Made by a program: the position numbers and the translations under genes. The notes beneath the pieces were generated by a model, which made no database searches, was not told the origin of the DNA, and was given only the letters and a program-made list of their open reading frames with translations. This document shows, piece after piece, positions 33,884 to 41,712 of a stretch of DNA of 62,690 bases. The stretch is from a virus: positions 1 through 62,690 of the IMG/VR virus record IMGVR_UViG_3300023296_000161; one strand, given 5' to 3'. Position 1 is the stretch's first letter. Every line of letters begins with the position of its first letter.

Positions 33884-34210
33884 ATGAGTAATTATAATCC
33901 AGATAATTGGGTTGTTGTTAAAATGAGTGGAGATGATCCCCATTACCGAGTCCTTGCAGGATGGAGTGGTGGATATCTTGATGGCGATAGTTGGCGTATG
34001 AACTCTGGTATTACAAGTGTTGAAGATGCTGGTGACCAGTATAACTTTTATGGGTCGTCTGGTAGTTGTTATAGTTGTGATAAAGAAAGTTATACACTTC
34101 GTATGAACAATGCTGGTGCCTGGGCTAAACTACAAGAATTACACGGTGATAAGGTTGAGCTTATGGATGAAGACACTAATTGGATGAATACTGACTGGAT
34201 TATTAAGTAA
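33884..34210 (+). CDS. Hypothetical early protein
   Basis: 108 residues, first gene behind the promoter at 33818, with GGGAG 13 bases before the ATG. Rich in W, Y, S and G (WVVVKMSGDDPHYRVLAGW, FYGSSGSCYSCDK). The phrase YRVLAGWSGGYLDGDSWR suggests a compact beta fold. Function unknown. Confidence 0.5.
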   Translation: MSNYNPDNWVVVKMSGDDPHYRVLAGWSGGYLDGDSWRMNSGITSVEDAGDQYNFYGSSGSCYSCDKESYTLRMNNAGAWAKLQELHGDKVELMDEDTNWMNTDWIIK

Positions 34211-34214
34211 TTTT

Positions 34215-34610
34215 ATGATGAATGCTGAGATTTTCGATGAAACCTTTAAGCTTGCACAAGCAGTAGAACCTGTTCGTGGTGCAAGGATTGCAGCTGTAGT
34301 GGTTCGCAGGGGTAAGGTTATATCCTATGGATTTAATCATAAGAAGTCGCATCCCTTTCAGGCTAAGTTCTGTAAGAACAACCATGCGGTATTCTTTCAT
34401 GCAGAGGTCCATGCAATCAAGAACGCACTAACATCTGTTGATGTGGATGACCTATCTAAGTGCGAACTATATATTGTAAGGGCAAAGAGGAACAAGACTA
34501 ACAGAAAATGGATTACTGGTTTGTCAAAGCCATGTAGTGGATGCCAAAGGTGCATTGACTTATTTGACCTAAAGAGTGTATACTATTCACAAGAAGGAGA
34601 ATCGGTGTGA
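34215..34610 (+). CDS. Cytidine/deoxycytidylate deaminase-like protein
   Basis: 131 residues (ATG ATG start). HAEVHAIKNAL near residue 57 carries the catalytic Glu with a zinc His, and PCSGCQRC near residue 102 supplies the zinc Cys pair, the H-x-E / P-C-x-x-C plan of the deaminase fold. It is distinct from the dCMP deaminase at 60698. The substrate could be a nucleoside, nucleotide or RNA base. Confidence 0.65.
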   Translation: MMNAEIFDETFKLAQAVEPVRGARIAAVVVRRGKVISYGFNHKKSHPFQAKFCKNNHAVFFHAEVHAIKNALTSVDVDDLSKCELYIVRAKRNKTNRKWITGLSKPCSGCQRCIDLFDLKSVYYSQEGESV

Positions 34611-34810
34611 GAATCGAAGTGCGTAATAATAATGTTGATAAGGCGATGAGAATTCTAAAGAAGAAGCTCACCGAAGATGGGTTCTTTAATGAACTACGAG
34701 AACGAGAATCCTATATGAGTCGGGGTGAGAAACGCCGACATGAACGTGCTTCTGCTAAACGTAGGCAGAAGCGTAACCTTGAAAAACGAATGGAAGAACA
34801 GGGATACTAA
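34607..34810 (+). CDS. rpsU: Ribosomal protein bS21 homologue
   Basis: 67 residues starting at GTG (AAGGAG 9 bases upstream; the start overlaps the previous stop). MRIEVRNNNVDKAMRILKKK, FFNELRERESYMSRGEKRR and a Lys/Arg-rich tail match bS21 throughout. bS21 sits by the anti-Shine-Dalgarno on the 30S subunit and helps mRNA selection, so a phage copy may bias ribosomes towards phage mRNAs. Viral bS21 genes are known in aquatic phages. Confidence 0.85.
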   Translation: MRIEVRNNNVDKAMRILKKKLTEDGFFNELRERESYMSRGEKRRHERASAKRRQKRNLEKRMEEQGY

Positions 34811-34814
34811 TCCA

Positions 34815-35444
34815 ATGGCACGAAAGAAAATCACTGTTACCACAGACAATAGTGAGTGGAAAGCACCTAAGAAACGCAAATCCCGCAAACCTATGACTGA
34901 GGAACAAAAGGAAGCAGCATCAGAACGTCTTGTAAAGGCACGGGCAGCAAAATTAGAAAAAAACCCTGATTATGGTCAGACTAACATTCATGAAAGTCTT
35001 CGGAAGCTTCCTGACGATCACCAATTAAGTCCTGCTAAAGTTAAACATTGGATTAAAGTTCAACAGGACTATGCAAAGTCTGAACGTGCTGCTGTTCGAC
35101 AGAATGTAAAAGGTTCAATAGCAAAACTTTCTGACCATGAAGCGTATGTTCGTAATATGCAGGCATATCTTCGCACAGGAACATGGGTTGACATGTTCTA
35201 TGGTGAACAACAACAGGGTAAGATTCGCAACAGGTGTGTTGCGCTTGCTTACTACTGGTATGGCCCACGCAAGGGTCAACCAAAAAGAGACGTAGGAACA
35301 TTGTATCCTGATTTGGGATTGGTGTGGACACAAGAAATGCATGAAGAGGCTACTGGATATGAGCGACCAAAAGACGATACCGCCGGACAACGTAGTAAAG
35401 GGCCCGTGGTCCGAAAAGGGCGGAAGAAAAGTAAAGCTTCCTGA
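34815..35444 (+). CDS. Conserved basic T4-like protein
   Basis: 209 residues from the ATG at 34815. A basic N-terminus (KAPKKRKSRKPMTEEQKEAA) is followed by a conserved helical core (AYVRNMQAYLRTGTWVDMF and RCVALAYYWYG) and a basic tail. I know the pattern from marine T4-like phages but not its function. It overlaps the next gene by 86 bases. Confidence 0.5.
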   Translation: MARKKITVTTDNSEWKAPKKRKSRKPMTEEQKEAASERLVKARAAKLEKNPDYGQTNIHESLRKLPDDHQLSPAKVKHWIKVQQDYAKSERAAVRQNVKGSIAKLSDHEAYVRNMQAYLRTGTWVDMFYGEQQQGKIRNRCVALAYYWYGPRKGQPKRDVGTLYPDLGLVWTQEMHEEATGYERPKDDTAGQRSKGPVVRKGRKKSKAS

Positions 35445-35775
35445 TAAGGATATTATCCTACATCATGAAAATCTTCAATTTGCTGAAGAGCTTACTCAAA
35501 GTTTGATGGTACAAATGATTCATACTATGAGTGAGAATGGTATTGCTGTTGGTGAGAAAGATTTCATTCGTGATATGGCAATGATCATTGAACTGGTTAT
35601 GGGTTCCCTTTATAGAGATATGGAAATGGTCCATCCAACACATAAGTTTATGGAACAGTTTGTTGATATTATGGAATCTGGCGACACGTTTGAAACAGAA
35701 GTTGACTTTAATACTATTGTTGAACTTGCAAATTTGATAGAGGAAGATGATGAAGATGACCCAGAAGTTTCATGA
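35359..35775 (+). CDS. Conserved T4-like protein of unknown function
   Basis: 138 residues from the ATG at 35359 (AAGAGG upstream), beginning inside the previous gene in another frame. PPDNVVKGPWSEKGGRKVKLP is a recognisable T4-like start, followed by helices (AMIIELVMGSLYRDMEM) and an acidic end. Role unknown. Confidence 0.5.
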   Translation: MSDQKTIPPDNVVKGPWSEKGGRKVKLPDKDIILHHENLQFAEELTQSLMVQMIHTMSENGIAVGEKDFIRDMAMIIELVMGSLYRDMEMVHPTHKFMEQFVDIMESGDTFETEVDFNTIVELANLIEEDDEDDPEVS

Positions 35776-36415
35776 ACCATTTAGCCCAACAATCCTAGAG
35801 ACAACAGTTTCAGACAGGTTTGTTGATATTGTTAACGCTGTAGCTGATGATGTTCTCTCTAGTGATGAAAAGAGTAAGAAGTGGGATTGGTCACACAAGC
35901 TCGTTGGCAAAGTGAATAAGGAAATTCTAATTCCTGTCACTGATCCAGATGATAAAAAGTTTTTGTTTGAAACTGTGAAACAGGGCTGCCTTGATTATCT
36001 AAATTACCATATTGATAAAAAAAGAAACAATCCTTGGACTCGAATGGGTAATGATAGAATCCCCACATTGAATAGTATTCACCTAACTCATAGTTGGGTA
36101 GTTAGTCAATATGCTGGTGACTTCAATCCATTGCACCACCATAACGGAGACTTCTCTGGTGGCATCTATCTCAAGGTGCCAGAGGGAATGAATGATGAGT
36201 GGGAAAAGGATTTCCAAGACCACTATCCTGCAAAGGGATTGATTGAATATTCATTTGGTGAACAACAATCATTTAGATGTGACAATTTAAAATTCAAACC
36301 AGAAGTGGGAAAGTTTCTAGTGTTCCCCTCTTGGTTAAAGCATCTTGTGTATCCATATTCGGTAGAAGGTGAACGGCGTATGATGAGCTTCAATGCAACT
36401 GTTATAAATAAGTAG
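35750..36415 (+). CDS. 2OG-Fe(II) oxygenase
   Basis: 221 residues. The start is uncertain among ATGs at 35747, 35750 and 35756; 35750 has AGGA at 5 bases. HHHNGDFSGGIYL near residue 123 holds the iron H-x-D, and FPSWLKHLVYPY near residue 195 supplies the distal His, followed by GERRMMSFN with the 2-oxoglutarate Arg. The fold is that of putative 2OG-Fe(II) oxygenases common in marine T4-like phages. The substrate is unknown. The last codons hold a late promoter. Confidence 0.75.
   Translation: MKMTQKFHEPFSPTILETTVSDRFVDIVNAVADDVLSSDEKSKKWDWSHKLVGKVNKEILIPVTDPDDKKFLFETVKQGCLDYLNYHIDKKRNNPWTRMGNDRIPTLNSIHLTHSWVVSQYAGDFNPLHHHNGDFSGGIYLKVPEGMNDEWEKDFQDHYPAKGLIEYSFGEQQSFRCDNLKFKPEVGKFLVFPSWLKHLVYPYSVEGERRMMSFNATVINK
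36403..36410 (+). promoter_or_regulatory. T4-type late promoter
   Basis: Exact TATAAATA inside the last codons of the oxygenase gene, 21 bases before the RNase H ATG at 36431. Confidence 0.6.
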
Positions 36416-36430
36416 AACGAAAGAATAATT

Positions 36431-37276
36431 ATGGCTATTTTAGTTGATATGAACCAAATTTCAGTTGCATCCGTAATGATGCATCTGCACATGACAAAAC
36501 AGACCGCACCTGATGAGGATATGGTTCGCCATATGATCCTCAATTCCCTACGCATGTATCGCATGAAATTTTGCGATGAGTATGGTGAGTTGGTGCTGTG
36601 TTATGACTCCAAGCACTATTGGCGGCGAGACTATTACCCTGAGTATAAGCACAATCGCAAGAAGGGGAGACAATCTTCCTCTAACGATTGGGATGCCATC
36701 TTTAAGGTGTTGATCGCAATCAAATCAGAAATTAAAGAGTTCTTCCCATACAAATTTCTAGAGGTTTATGGCGCAGAGGCAGATGATATCATTGCTGCTC
36801 TTGCTGGTGAGTTAGAGTTTGACAACGGTAAGACGTTGATTTTGTCTGGTGACAAGGATTTCATTCAGTTGCAGAAGTTCCGTAACGTGACACAGTACAG
36901 CCCGATCACCAAGAAATTTGTGAACGGTATTGACCCAGATGTATATTTGAGTGAGCATGTCCTAAAAGGTGACAGCAGCGACGGTGTTCCTAATGTGTTA
37001 TCGCCGGATAATACCTTTGTAGATGGCATCCGACAGAAACCCCTAGGTAAGAAGAAGATTGCTGCGATGATCGATGGGGATTTTCCAAATGATGAAGTTA
37101 AACGTAATTACCAAAGGAACAAGAAGTTGATTGATTTGAAAGAATCACCACCAGAGTTATTTACTGAGATATTGAAAGAGTACCAAGAGGCACCAGAAGG
37201 TGACCGAAGCAAATTACTAAATTATTTTACACAAAAGAGGTTACGCAACCTCGTTGAATCGATAGGAGAGTTTTGA
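36431..37276 (+). CDS. rnh: RNase H / 5'-3' exonuclease (T4 Rnh-like, FEN-1 family)
   Basis: 281 residues. Acidic metal residues of the FEN-1/PIN fold appear in order: VDMNQ (start), CYDSKHYWRRDYYPEYK (near 57), VYGAEADDIIAAL (near 113) and LSGDKDF (near 138). GDSSDGVPNV (near 178) is the H3TH entry. It removes RNA primers from lagging-strand fragments, working with primase, helicase and gp32 in this window. Confidence 0.85.
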   Translation: MAILVDMNQISVASVMMHLHMTKQTAPDEDMVRHMILNSLRMYRMKFCDEYGELVLCYDSKHYWRRDYYPEYKHNRKKGRQSSSNDWDAIFKVLIAIKSEIKEFFPYKFLEVYGAEADDIIAALAGELEFDNGKTLILSGDKDFIQLQKFRNVTQYSPITKKFVNGIDPDVYLSEHVLKGDSSDGVPNVLSPDNTFVDGIRQKPLGKKKIAAMIDGDFPNDEVKRNYQRNKKLIDLKESPPELFTEILKEYQEAPEGDRSKLLNYFTQKRLRNLVESIGEF

Positions 37277-37770
37277 TGGCAATCGACACATATACACGCA
37301 GTTTTGCAGAGATTTTGACGCAAGTTTCTAAGACCAAAAGCAAGAAGGAAAAGGTTACTTTTCTGAGGCAGTACCAGACCGATGCACTTCGCATGATCTG
37401 CAAGTCATCCTTTGACCCCAAGATTGAATGGGAACTTCCAGAGGGTGATGTACCATACAGGGTGAACGATGCACCAGAGGGGACAGAACATACCCTGCTG
37501 CAGCAAGAGGTCCGTCGGCTATATCATTTCATCAAGGGTGGTAATCCTGCTCTAAATCAGAACAAACGTGAAATGATGTTTGTCCAGATGCTTGAGGGTC
37601 TTCATGCAGATGAGGCAGAACTATTAATCGCTGCAAAGGATAAGACCCTGCACCGTAAGTACAAGGGGCTATCTGATAACGTGGTCAAGGAAGCATTTGA
37701 TTGGGATGACGATTACAGACGAATCGAACATGCCGTCTATCCTCAGTCTAAAGGACTAGCTGCAGGGTAA
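37276..37770 (+). CDS. DUF6433-like conserved T4 protein
   Basis: 164 residues from the ATG that overlaps the RNase H stop. TYTRSFAEILTQVSK, APEGTEHTLLQQEVRRLYHF and FVQMLEGLHADEAELLIAAK are conserved in T4-like phages (I recall DUF6433). Helical, function unknown. Its place after rnh suggests a replication or recombination link. Confidence 0.6.
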   Translation: MAIDTYTRSFAEILTQVSKTKSKKEKVTFLRQYQTDALRMICKSSFDPKIEWELPEGDVPYRVNDAPEGTEHTLLQQEVRRLYHFIKGGNPALNQNKREMMFVQMLEGLHADEAELLIAAKDKTLHRKYKGLSDNVVKEAFDWDDDYRRIEHAVYPQSKGLAAG

Positions 37771-37819
37771 CTTTTTTGAGTTTCCTTTAAAATCAATGAC
37801 TTAGCATGTACGATTTTTC

Positions 37820-37856
37820 TTGACAAACCCTTCTGGGTATGGTATGATTAGGTATA
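37820..37856 (+). promoter_or_regulatory. Early promoter of the repeated family
   Basis: TTGACA at 37820-37825, 17-base spacer, TATGAT at 37843-37848, then TAGGTATAATC. It shares TTGACAAACCCT and GGTATAATC with the promoter at 59046. The dyad around the -10 is imperfect here. Confidence 0.8.
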
Positions 37857-37875
37857 ATCGAGAGATAAGGTTTTC

Positions 37876-38301
37876 ATGAATTACATTAATGTCATAGGTT
37901 CCACGAAGAAGAAACGGGCTCTCGCTGAGAGCGCAGTTACCTTCTGCATCAGTGAATTGATGCCTTGTATGCGAACCCTTGAGATTGAGCTCAACCTCAC
38001 AGTTCTTGATAATAAAGATAATGCGGGTGAGTGTTACGAAGGTGAAAACAATCGTGACTTCTACATTGACATTGATAAGAACCTTGATGGCGAATATCTT
38101 GTTGAGACTGTGTGCCATGAGATGGTCCATGTCTGGCAGGGTGCCACACGCAAGATGAAAGACCTTGATGGATTTCGTAAGATGTACATGGGTAAGGTCT
38201 ATGATGACACGACTGCCTACGATGATGAACCTTGGGAGATTGAGGCATACGGTATGCAGGGTGAACTATTGGAAAACTTTAAAGAGGAATATGTGATATG
38301 A
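37876..38301 (+). CDS. SprT-like zinc metalloprotease domain protein
   Basis: 141 residues. VCHEMVHVWQG near residue 81 is the H-E-x-x-H zinc motif, and the sequence around it (ETVCHEMVHVWQG...YDDEPWEIEA) fits the SprT family, with E in PWEIEA as a candidate third ligand. Early expression from the 37820 promoter suggests an attack on host proteins or DNA-protein crosslinks. The target is unknown. ATGA overlap with the next gene. Confidence 0.65.
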   Translation: MNYINVIGSTKKKRALAESAVTFCISELMPCMRTLEIELNLTVLDNKDNAGECYEGENNRDFYIDIDKNLDGEYLVETVCHEMVHVWQGATRKMKDLDGFRKMYMGKVYDDTTAYDDEPWEIEAYGMQGELLENFKEEYVI

Positions 38302-38480
38302 GTAAGATGAAAAACTGGATGATGGACATTGAAGAGTTCTGCAACGGATATGATTATGGTGAGGGGGTTTCTGACTTCATTGTCGATGAGATTATTGAGG
38401 ATGCTGTTATGTACTTTAAGTCTAATGAGGCAGGAAACTATGCCCGCCAGTATATCACTACACAGATGGGTGAAATGTGA
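38298..38480 (+). CDS. Small acidic protein
   Basis: 60 residues, coupled by 4-base overlaps to both neighbours. Acidic and helical (SDFIVDEIIEDAVMYF). No family recognised. Confidence 0.45.
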   Translation: MSKMKNWMMDIEEFCNGYDYGEGVSDFIVDEIIEDAVMYFKSNEAGNYARQYITTQMGEM

Positions 38481-38986
38481 ACGGCCTTGAAGCAGTAATC
38501 CTTGGAATTATGATTGCTGTACCACAACCAAGTGCCCCGACAATTGAACCCAACAGGTCTGCTGAGTGTCTTGCACTCAACATGTATCATGAGGCAAGGG
38601 GTCAGGGTATAGCAGGAGAGCTTGCGGTTACTGCTGTTGTATTGAACAGGGTTAATGACAATAGGTTCCCCAATACCATCTGTGAGGTGGTAGAACAGGG
38701 GCCTACACGAGCATCATGGCAAAACCCCAAAGTGAGATACCCTATAAAAAATAGGTGCCAATTCAGCTGGTTCTGTGACGGTAAGAGTGATACACCCCGT
38801 AATAAGAAGATATATAATAGGATGTATGGTCTTGCAGGAGCAATTCTGGGTAATGAGATTTCCTTCCTAGATATCACTGGTGGTGCAACGCATTACCATG
38901 CAGACTATGTGTCACCCGCATGGGCAAAGACTAAAACGAAGACTGTAGAGATACAGGATCATATTTTTTATCGTTGGGAAAAATGA
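38477..38986 (+). CDS. SleB-like cell wall hydrolase
   Basis: 169 residues from GTG. An N-terminal hydrophobic stretch (VILGIMIAVPQPS) may be a signal or anchor. ECLALNMYHEARGQGIAGE near residue 30, VVLNRVNDNRFPNTICEVV and CQFSWFCDG are the Hydrolase_2 (SleB) signature with the catalytic Glu in YHEAR. It would cut peptidoglycan. A T4-type lysozyme at 42429 also exists, so one may act at entry or late lysis. Confidence 0.75.
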   Translation: MNGLEAVILGIMIAVPQPSAPTIEPNRSAECLALNMYHEARGQGIAGELAVTAVVLNRVNDNRFPNTICEVVEQGPTRASWQNPKVRYPIKNRCQFSWFCDGKSDTPRNKKIYNRMYGLAGAILGNEISFLDITGGATHYHADYVSPAWAKTKTKTVEIQDHIFYRWEK

Positions 38987-39510
38987 GTCACTTTAGGTTT
39001 ATTGAAAAGAACATTGACGTAAGTGCTATCCTCGCTGATATTAAGAGTGAGGATTGGGCCGTAGCAGGATCACTACATGGTGCTGCTGGAGATACGAAAC
39101 CGTATGGATTTCTACCCCTCACTATGGCAGCAGTGAAGAACGCTGACGATGACCCTAAGAAGACTGAACTACAACAGAACACTCCGATGTACTACCGTTA
39201 TCCTGCCATCAGGAAATGGTTGAAGTCTTATCGACTACACCGACATTCAAGAGCAGCATTCTTTAGACTGCGCCCCGGCGAGACACTAGGTAGGCACATT
39301 GATGAAGGTGACTATTACCTAACGAGAGATAGGTATCATCTATCGTTGCAGGGAACATATCTGTACACGGTTGAAGACGAATCACATCAGATCGAACCCG
39401 GCACATTTTTCTGGTTTGACAACAAACGTCCACATATGTCATATAACAATGGTGATGTTGATAGGCTGACATTTGTGTGGGACGTTCCCAAGGGTAGGAG
39501 AAATCCATGA
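38983..39510 (+). CDS. 2OG-Fe(II) oxygenase, Asp/Asn hydroxylase-like
   Basis: 175 residues from the ATG at 38983. LGRHIDEGDYYLTRDRYHL near residue 98 has the H-x-D/E type metal site of Asp/Asn beta-hydroxylases, and FDNKRPHMSYNNGDVDRL near residue 145 has the distal His and the 2OG Arg. Substrate unknown. ATGA overlap with the following gene. Confidence 0.65.
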   Translation: MSHFRFIEKNIDVSAILADIKSEDWAVAGSLHGAAGDTKPYGFLPLTMAAVKNADDDPKKTELQQNTPMYYRYPAIRKWLKSYRLHRHSRAAFFRLRPGETLGRHIDEGDYYLTRDRYHLSLQGTYLYTVEDESHQIEPGTFFWFDNKRPHMSYNNGDVDRLTFVWDVPKGRRNP

Positions 39511-40001
39511 TTGAAGTTTTTGATAATATTCTCGGCACTGATAATTATCATCACCAAATATCTCATATGAAATGGTCATATGAGTATCAGCCAGTAACAC
39601 CACCACTGGTTAACAAACACTGGTATTCTGACGGAAAACCTTTCATCGATGACCTGTTCAAAGATTTGGTAGGTTCAATCCAATTAGACGGAATTGATTC
39701 GGTAAAATCATCTTACCTTCTTGGTCATACTCATGGATTGGAACAATAGGCGCATTATGATTCCTGTGACTTTACCATGATATATTATCCAAAACTGAAT
39801 TGGCAATCTGATTGGGGTGGTGGGACATTGGTTGGTGACACTCTGGTTTCATATGTTGGTAATAGGTTAATGATTTTCAGCTGTGACCAGATACATCAAG
39901 GACAACCAATTTCAAAGTATTGTCAGGAATTGAGGCCCATCGTCGTATTTCAATGTAATGCTAAGAATGCAATGGTAGAGAGGTTATCATGGCAGAAATA
40001 A
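39507..40001 (+). pseudogene. 2OG-Fe(II) oxygenase gene interrupted by an in-frame TAG
   Basis: The first frame (80 residues) ends GHTHGLEQ at a TAG (39747-39749). Reading on in the same frame gives AHYDSCDFTMIYYPKLNW and WGGGTLV, then IHQGQPISKYCQELRPIVVF, which is the rest of the same protein family. The iron motif H-Y-D comes directly after the TAG. Without read-through both pieces are inactive (the second could start at ATG 39777, after the iron site). A point mutation, an amber variant in the population, or read-through could explain it. Other genes here end normally with TAG, so general recoding is unlikely. Confidence 0.65.
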
Positions 40002-40222
40002 TATCCCTAACAGAACTGATTGAATCTCGGCTCAAGAAACAGCAAGAGATAGAATATTATCAACAGACATTAAAGAGATTGACACGGAAGATTGGTGAGT
40101 TGAATACGGAAGTTAGTATCACCACAATAATTATTGATATGATTGAGTCCGAAAGGGTCTTGACAATTGATGAAAAACAAGGTAAGATGTTACTATTGGA
40201 TGATACAAGGAAAGAAGAATGA
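39989..40222 (+). CDS. Small coiled-coil protein
   Basis: 77 residues with GAGAGG before the ATG; it starts inside the end of the broken oxygenase. Long helix (LIESRLKKQQEIEYYQQTL). No family recognised. The stop overlaps the next ATG. Confidence 0.45.
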   Translation: MAEIISLTELIESRLKKQQEIEYYQQTLKRLTRKIGELNTEVSITTIIIDMIESERVLTIDEKQGKMLLLDDTRKEE

Positions 40223-40566
40223 ACGCTGTTATGGATACGATTGAAGAAATGAAATATGGTATTGGTAAATTCGAAGAGACTGAACTTGTCAAAGTGCCGG
40301 GGTATGATGACATAGAAGATGTCAGAGAATATGTAACAGGCCCAATTGGGAAAAGAGGTGAAAGATTAGAAAAATGGTTGTTGCCTAAAAGAGATGGAGT
40401 ATATGTGATTGCATATACTTTAAATAAAAATGGTTCGGTTGTTCGTATTTTTGGTAATAAGTATGTAGAAAACCGCCCAAAGGGTGATAATGTATCGGAA
40501 TCTATTTACTTTAATAGCATTACTCTTAATGCGCCCTCTAAAGGAGTTTGGAACAAAAAACAATGA
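40219..40566 (+). CDS. Hypothetical protein
   Basis: 115 residues, ATG after AAGGAAAGAAGA. A helical start (MDTIEEMKYGIGKFEE) is followed by a beta-rich part (DGVYVIAYTLNKNGSVVRIFG). No family recognised. It overlaps the next gene by 4 bases. Confidence 0.45.
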   Translation: MNAVMDTIEEMKYGIGKFEETELVKVPGYDDIEDVREYVTGPIGKRGERLEKWLLPKRDGVYVIAYTLNKNGSVVRIFGNKYVENRPKGDNVSESIYFNSITLNAPSKGVWNKKQ

Positions 40567-41087
40567 ACATATTCTATCTAGACCGTGACCCTGTTATTGC
40601 AGCACAGATGAGTTGTGACCGCCATGTTATAAAGATGATATTGGAGAGCGCACAGATGCTCTCCACTGCCCATCGTGTCCTTGACGGGGATGAGTATGCT
40701 GATCGTAGGGGTCTGTATAAACTGGCTCATAAGAATCATCCAAGCACTATCTGGGTTCGTTCCAGTTTGGAAAATTACACATGGTTGTACGACCACATGG
40801 TTGCTCTTATGGTAGAGTACACTTATCGGTATGGCAAACACCATGCTACAGAACGGTTGCTTGCACCATTGTTTAAGTCTCCCAAGAATATGGATTTTGA
40901 AACATTCTTTAGTGACCCACCTCAGTGTATGCCCGAAGAGTGTAAGGGTGATGATGCAGTGCTTGCTTATCAAAAGTACTATATAGTAGAGAAGTCAGGT
41001 TTTGCAAAGTGGAAAAACAGAACCGTACCGGAGTGGTTTAATGCAAAGAGAGGGTTACTGGGATTACATGGGGCGACGAATGCGTGA
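40563..41087 (+). CDS. Conserved phage protein, possibly Pyr_excise-like
   Basis: 174 residues from the ATG at 40563. MNIFYLDRDPVIAAQMSCD, RHVIKMILESAQMLSTAHR and NHPSTIWVRSSLENYTWLY are the core of a family common in marine T4-like phages, sometimes annotated as pyrimidine dimer DNA glycosylase. I cannot see the DenV active site clearly (the N-terminal Thr is absent), so repair activity is uncertain. Confidence 0.55.
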   Translation: MNIFYLDRDPVIAAQMSCDRHVIKMILESAQMLSTAHRVLDGDEYADRRGLYKLAHKNHPSTIWVRSSLENYTWLYDHMVALMVEYTYRYGKHHATERLLAPLFKSPKNMDFETFFSDPPQCMPEECKGDDAVLAYQKYYIVEKSGFAKWKNRTVPEWFNAKRGLLGLHGATNA

Positions 41088-41271
41088 GGACAAAATAATT
41101 ACACCTCGCCCCGGCACACGACCCGAATTGACCAGTATCGAACGAGATTTATATCAACGAATAGAAGAACTAGAACGCTGGCGGATGACCTTCATCGTTC
41201 CCTTCGAACAGGGTGAATGCCCAGTAGAGAAAATTGACAGTAACCTTGATCAATTGGAGATGGAAATATAA
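41080..41271 (+). CDS. Small hypothetical protein
   Basis: 63 residues from the ATG at 41080 (41068 also possible). ERDLYQRIEELERWRMTF forms a helix. It overlaps the previous gene by 8 bases and the next ATG by 1. No family recognised. Confidence 0.4.
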   Translation: MREDKIITPRPGTRPELTSIERDLYQRIEELERWRMTFIVPFEQGECPVEKIDSNLDQLEMEI

Positions 41272-41570
41272 TGCCAACATATACATTTTATGATAGCAAG
41301 ACAAAAAAAGAATGGGATGATATGATGCCTAATTCTGAACGTGAAGAGTATCTAAAGGATAATCCACATATCAGTCAAATCCCCGGTGGGTTTGCTTTTG
41401 TCGGTGATCATATCATGGGCATTGGACCAAAACAGGATAATGGTATGACAGAGAACCTTCAACGGATTGCTGAGGCACATCCCGGTACACCTCTTGCAGA
41501 CCGTTATGGTGGTGAGACTACCAAACAACAGAAAACTCGAGCAGTATTGAAAAAGCATGGTGTTGTTTAG
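41271..41570 (+). CDS. FmdB-like small phage protein lacking the zinc Cys
   Basis: 99 residues. MPTYTFYDSKTKKEWDDMM and EREEYLKDNPHISQIPGG resemble the N-terminus of FmdB-type zinc-ribbon proteins (MPxYxF...), but no Cys is present. This version is conserved in T4-like marine phages. Function unknown. A late promoter begins directly at its end. Confidence 0.5.
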   Translation: MPTYTFYDSKTKKEWDDMMPNSEREEYLKDNPHISQIPGGFAFVGDHIMGIGPKQDNGMTENLQRIAEAHPGTPLADRYGGETTKQQKTRAVLKKHGVV

Positions 41571-41578
41571 TATAAATA
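41571..41578 (+). promoter_or_regulatory. T4-type late promoter before a structured RNA
   Basis: Exact TATAAATA right after the stop of the previous gene. Expected start near 41584, followed by about 118 bases without a gene and a strong hairpin. Confidence 0.75.
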
Positions 41579-41583
41579 GTATT

Positions 41584-41701
41584 GATGCGGGCGAGAAATC
41601 AAACTTCAGCACTGCTGCACAGCGGCAACGGAAGCTGGGAAGTCACTCCGCCTATGCATCAGAGAGGGGGTTCCAGCTGGACTCCCTCTCCCCCAATTTT
41701 T
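41584..41701 (+). ncRNA. Candidate late structured small RNA
   Basis: No frame fits this stretch. GATGC-GGGCG at the 5' end can pair with CGCC-TATGCATC near 41650-41660 (GATGC/GCATC and GGCG/CGCC), closing a multi-branch domain with smaller helices such as CAGC/GCTG inside. A 12-13 bp hairpin and AATTTTT follow. With a late promoter just upstream, the layout is that of an independent small RNA, or a structured phoH leader. Not matched to a known family. Confidence 0.45.
41662..41701 (+). terminator. Hairpin terminator candidate
   Basis: GAGAGGG at 41662-41668 pairs with CCCTCTC at 41684-41690. The stem continues inward through G-T, G-C, T-A, C-G and C-G around the loop AGCT. CCCCAATTTTT follows; the T run is 6 bases from the stem, so termination may be partial before phoH. 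Confidence 0.55.
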
Positions 41702-41712
41702 AAGGATATATA

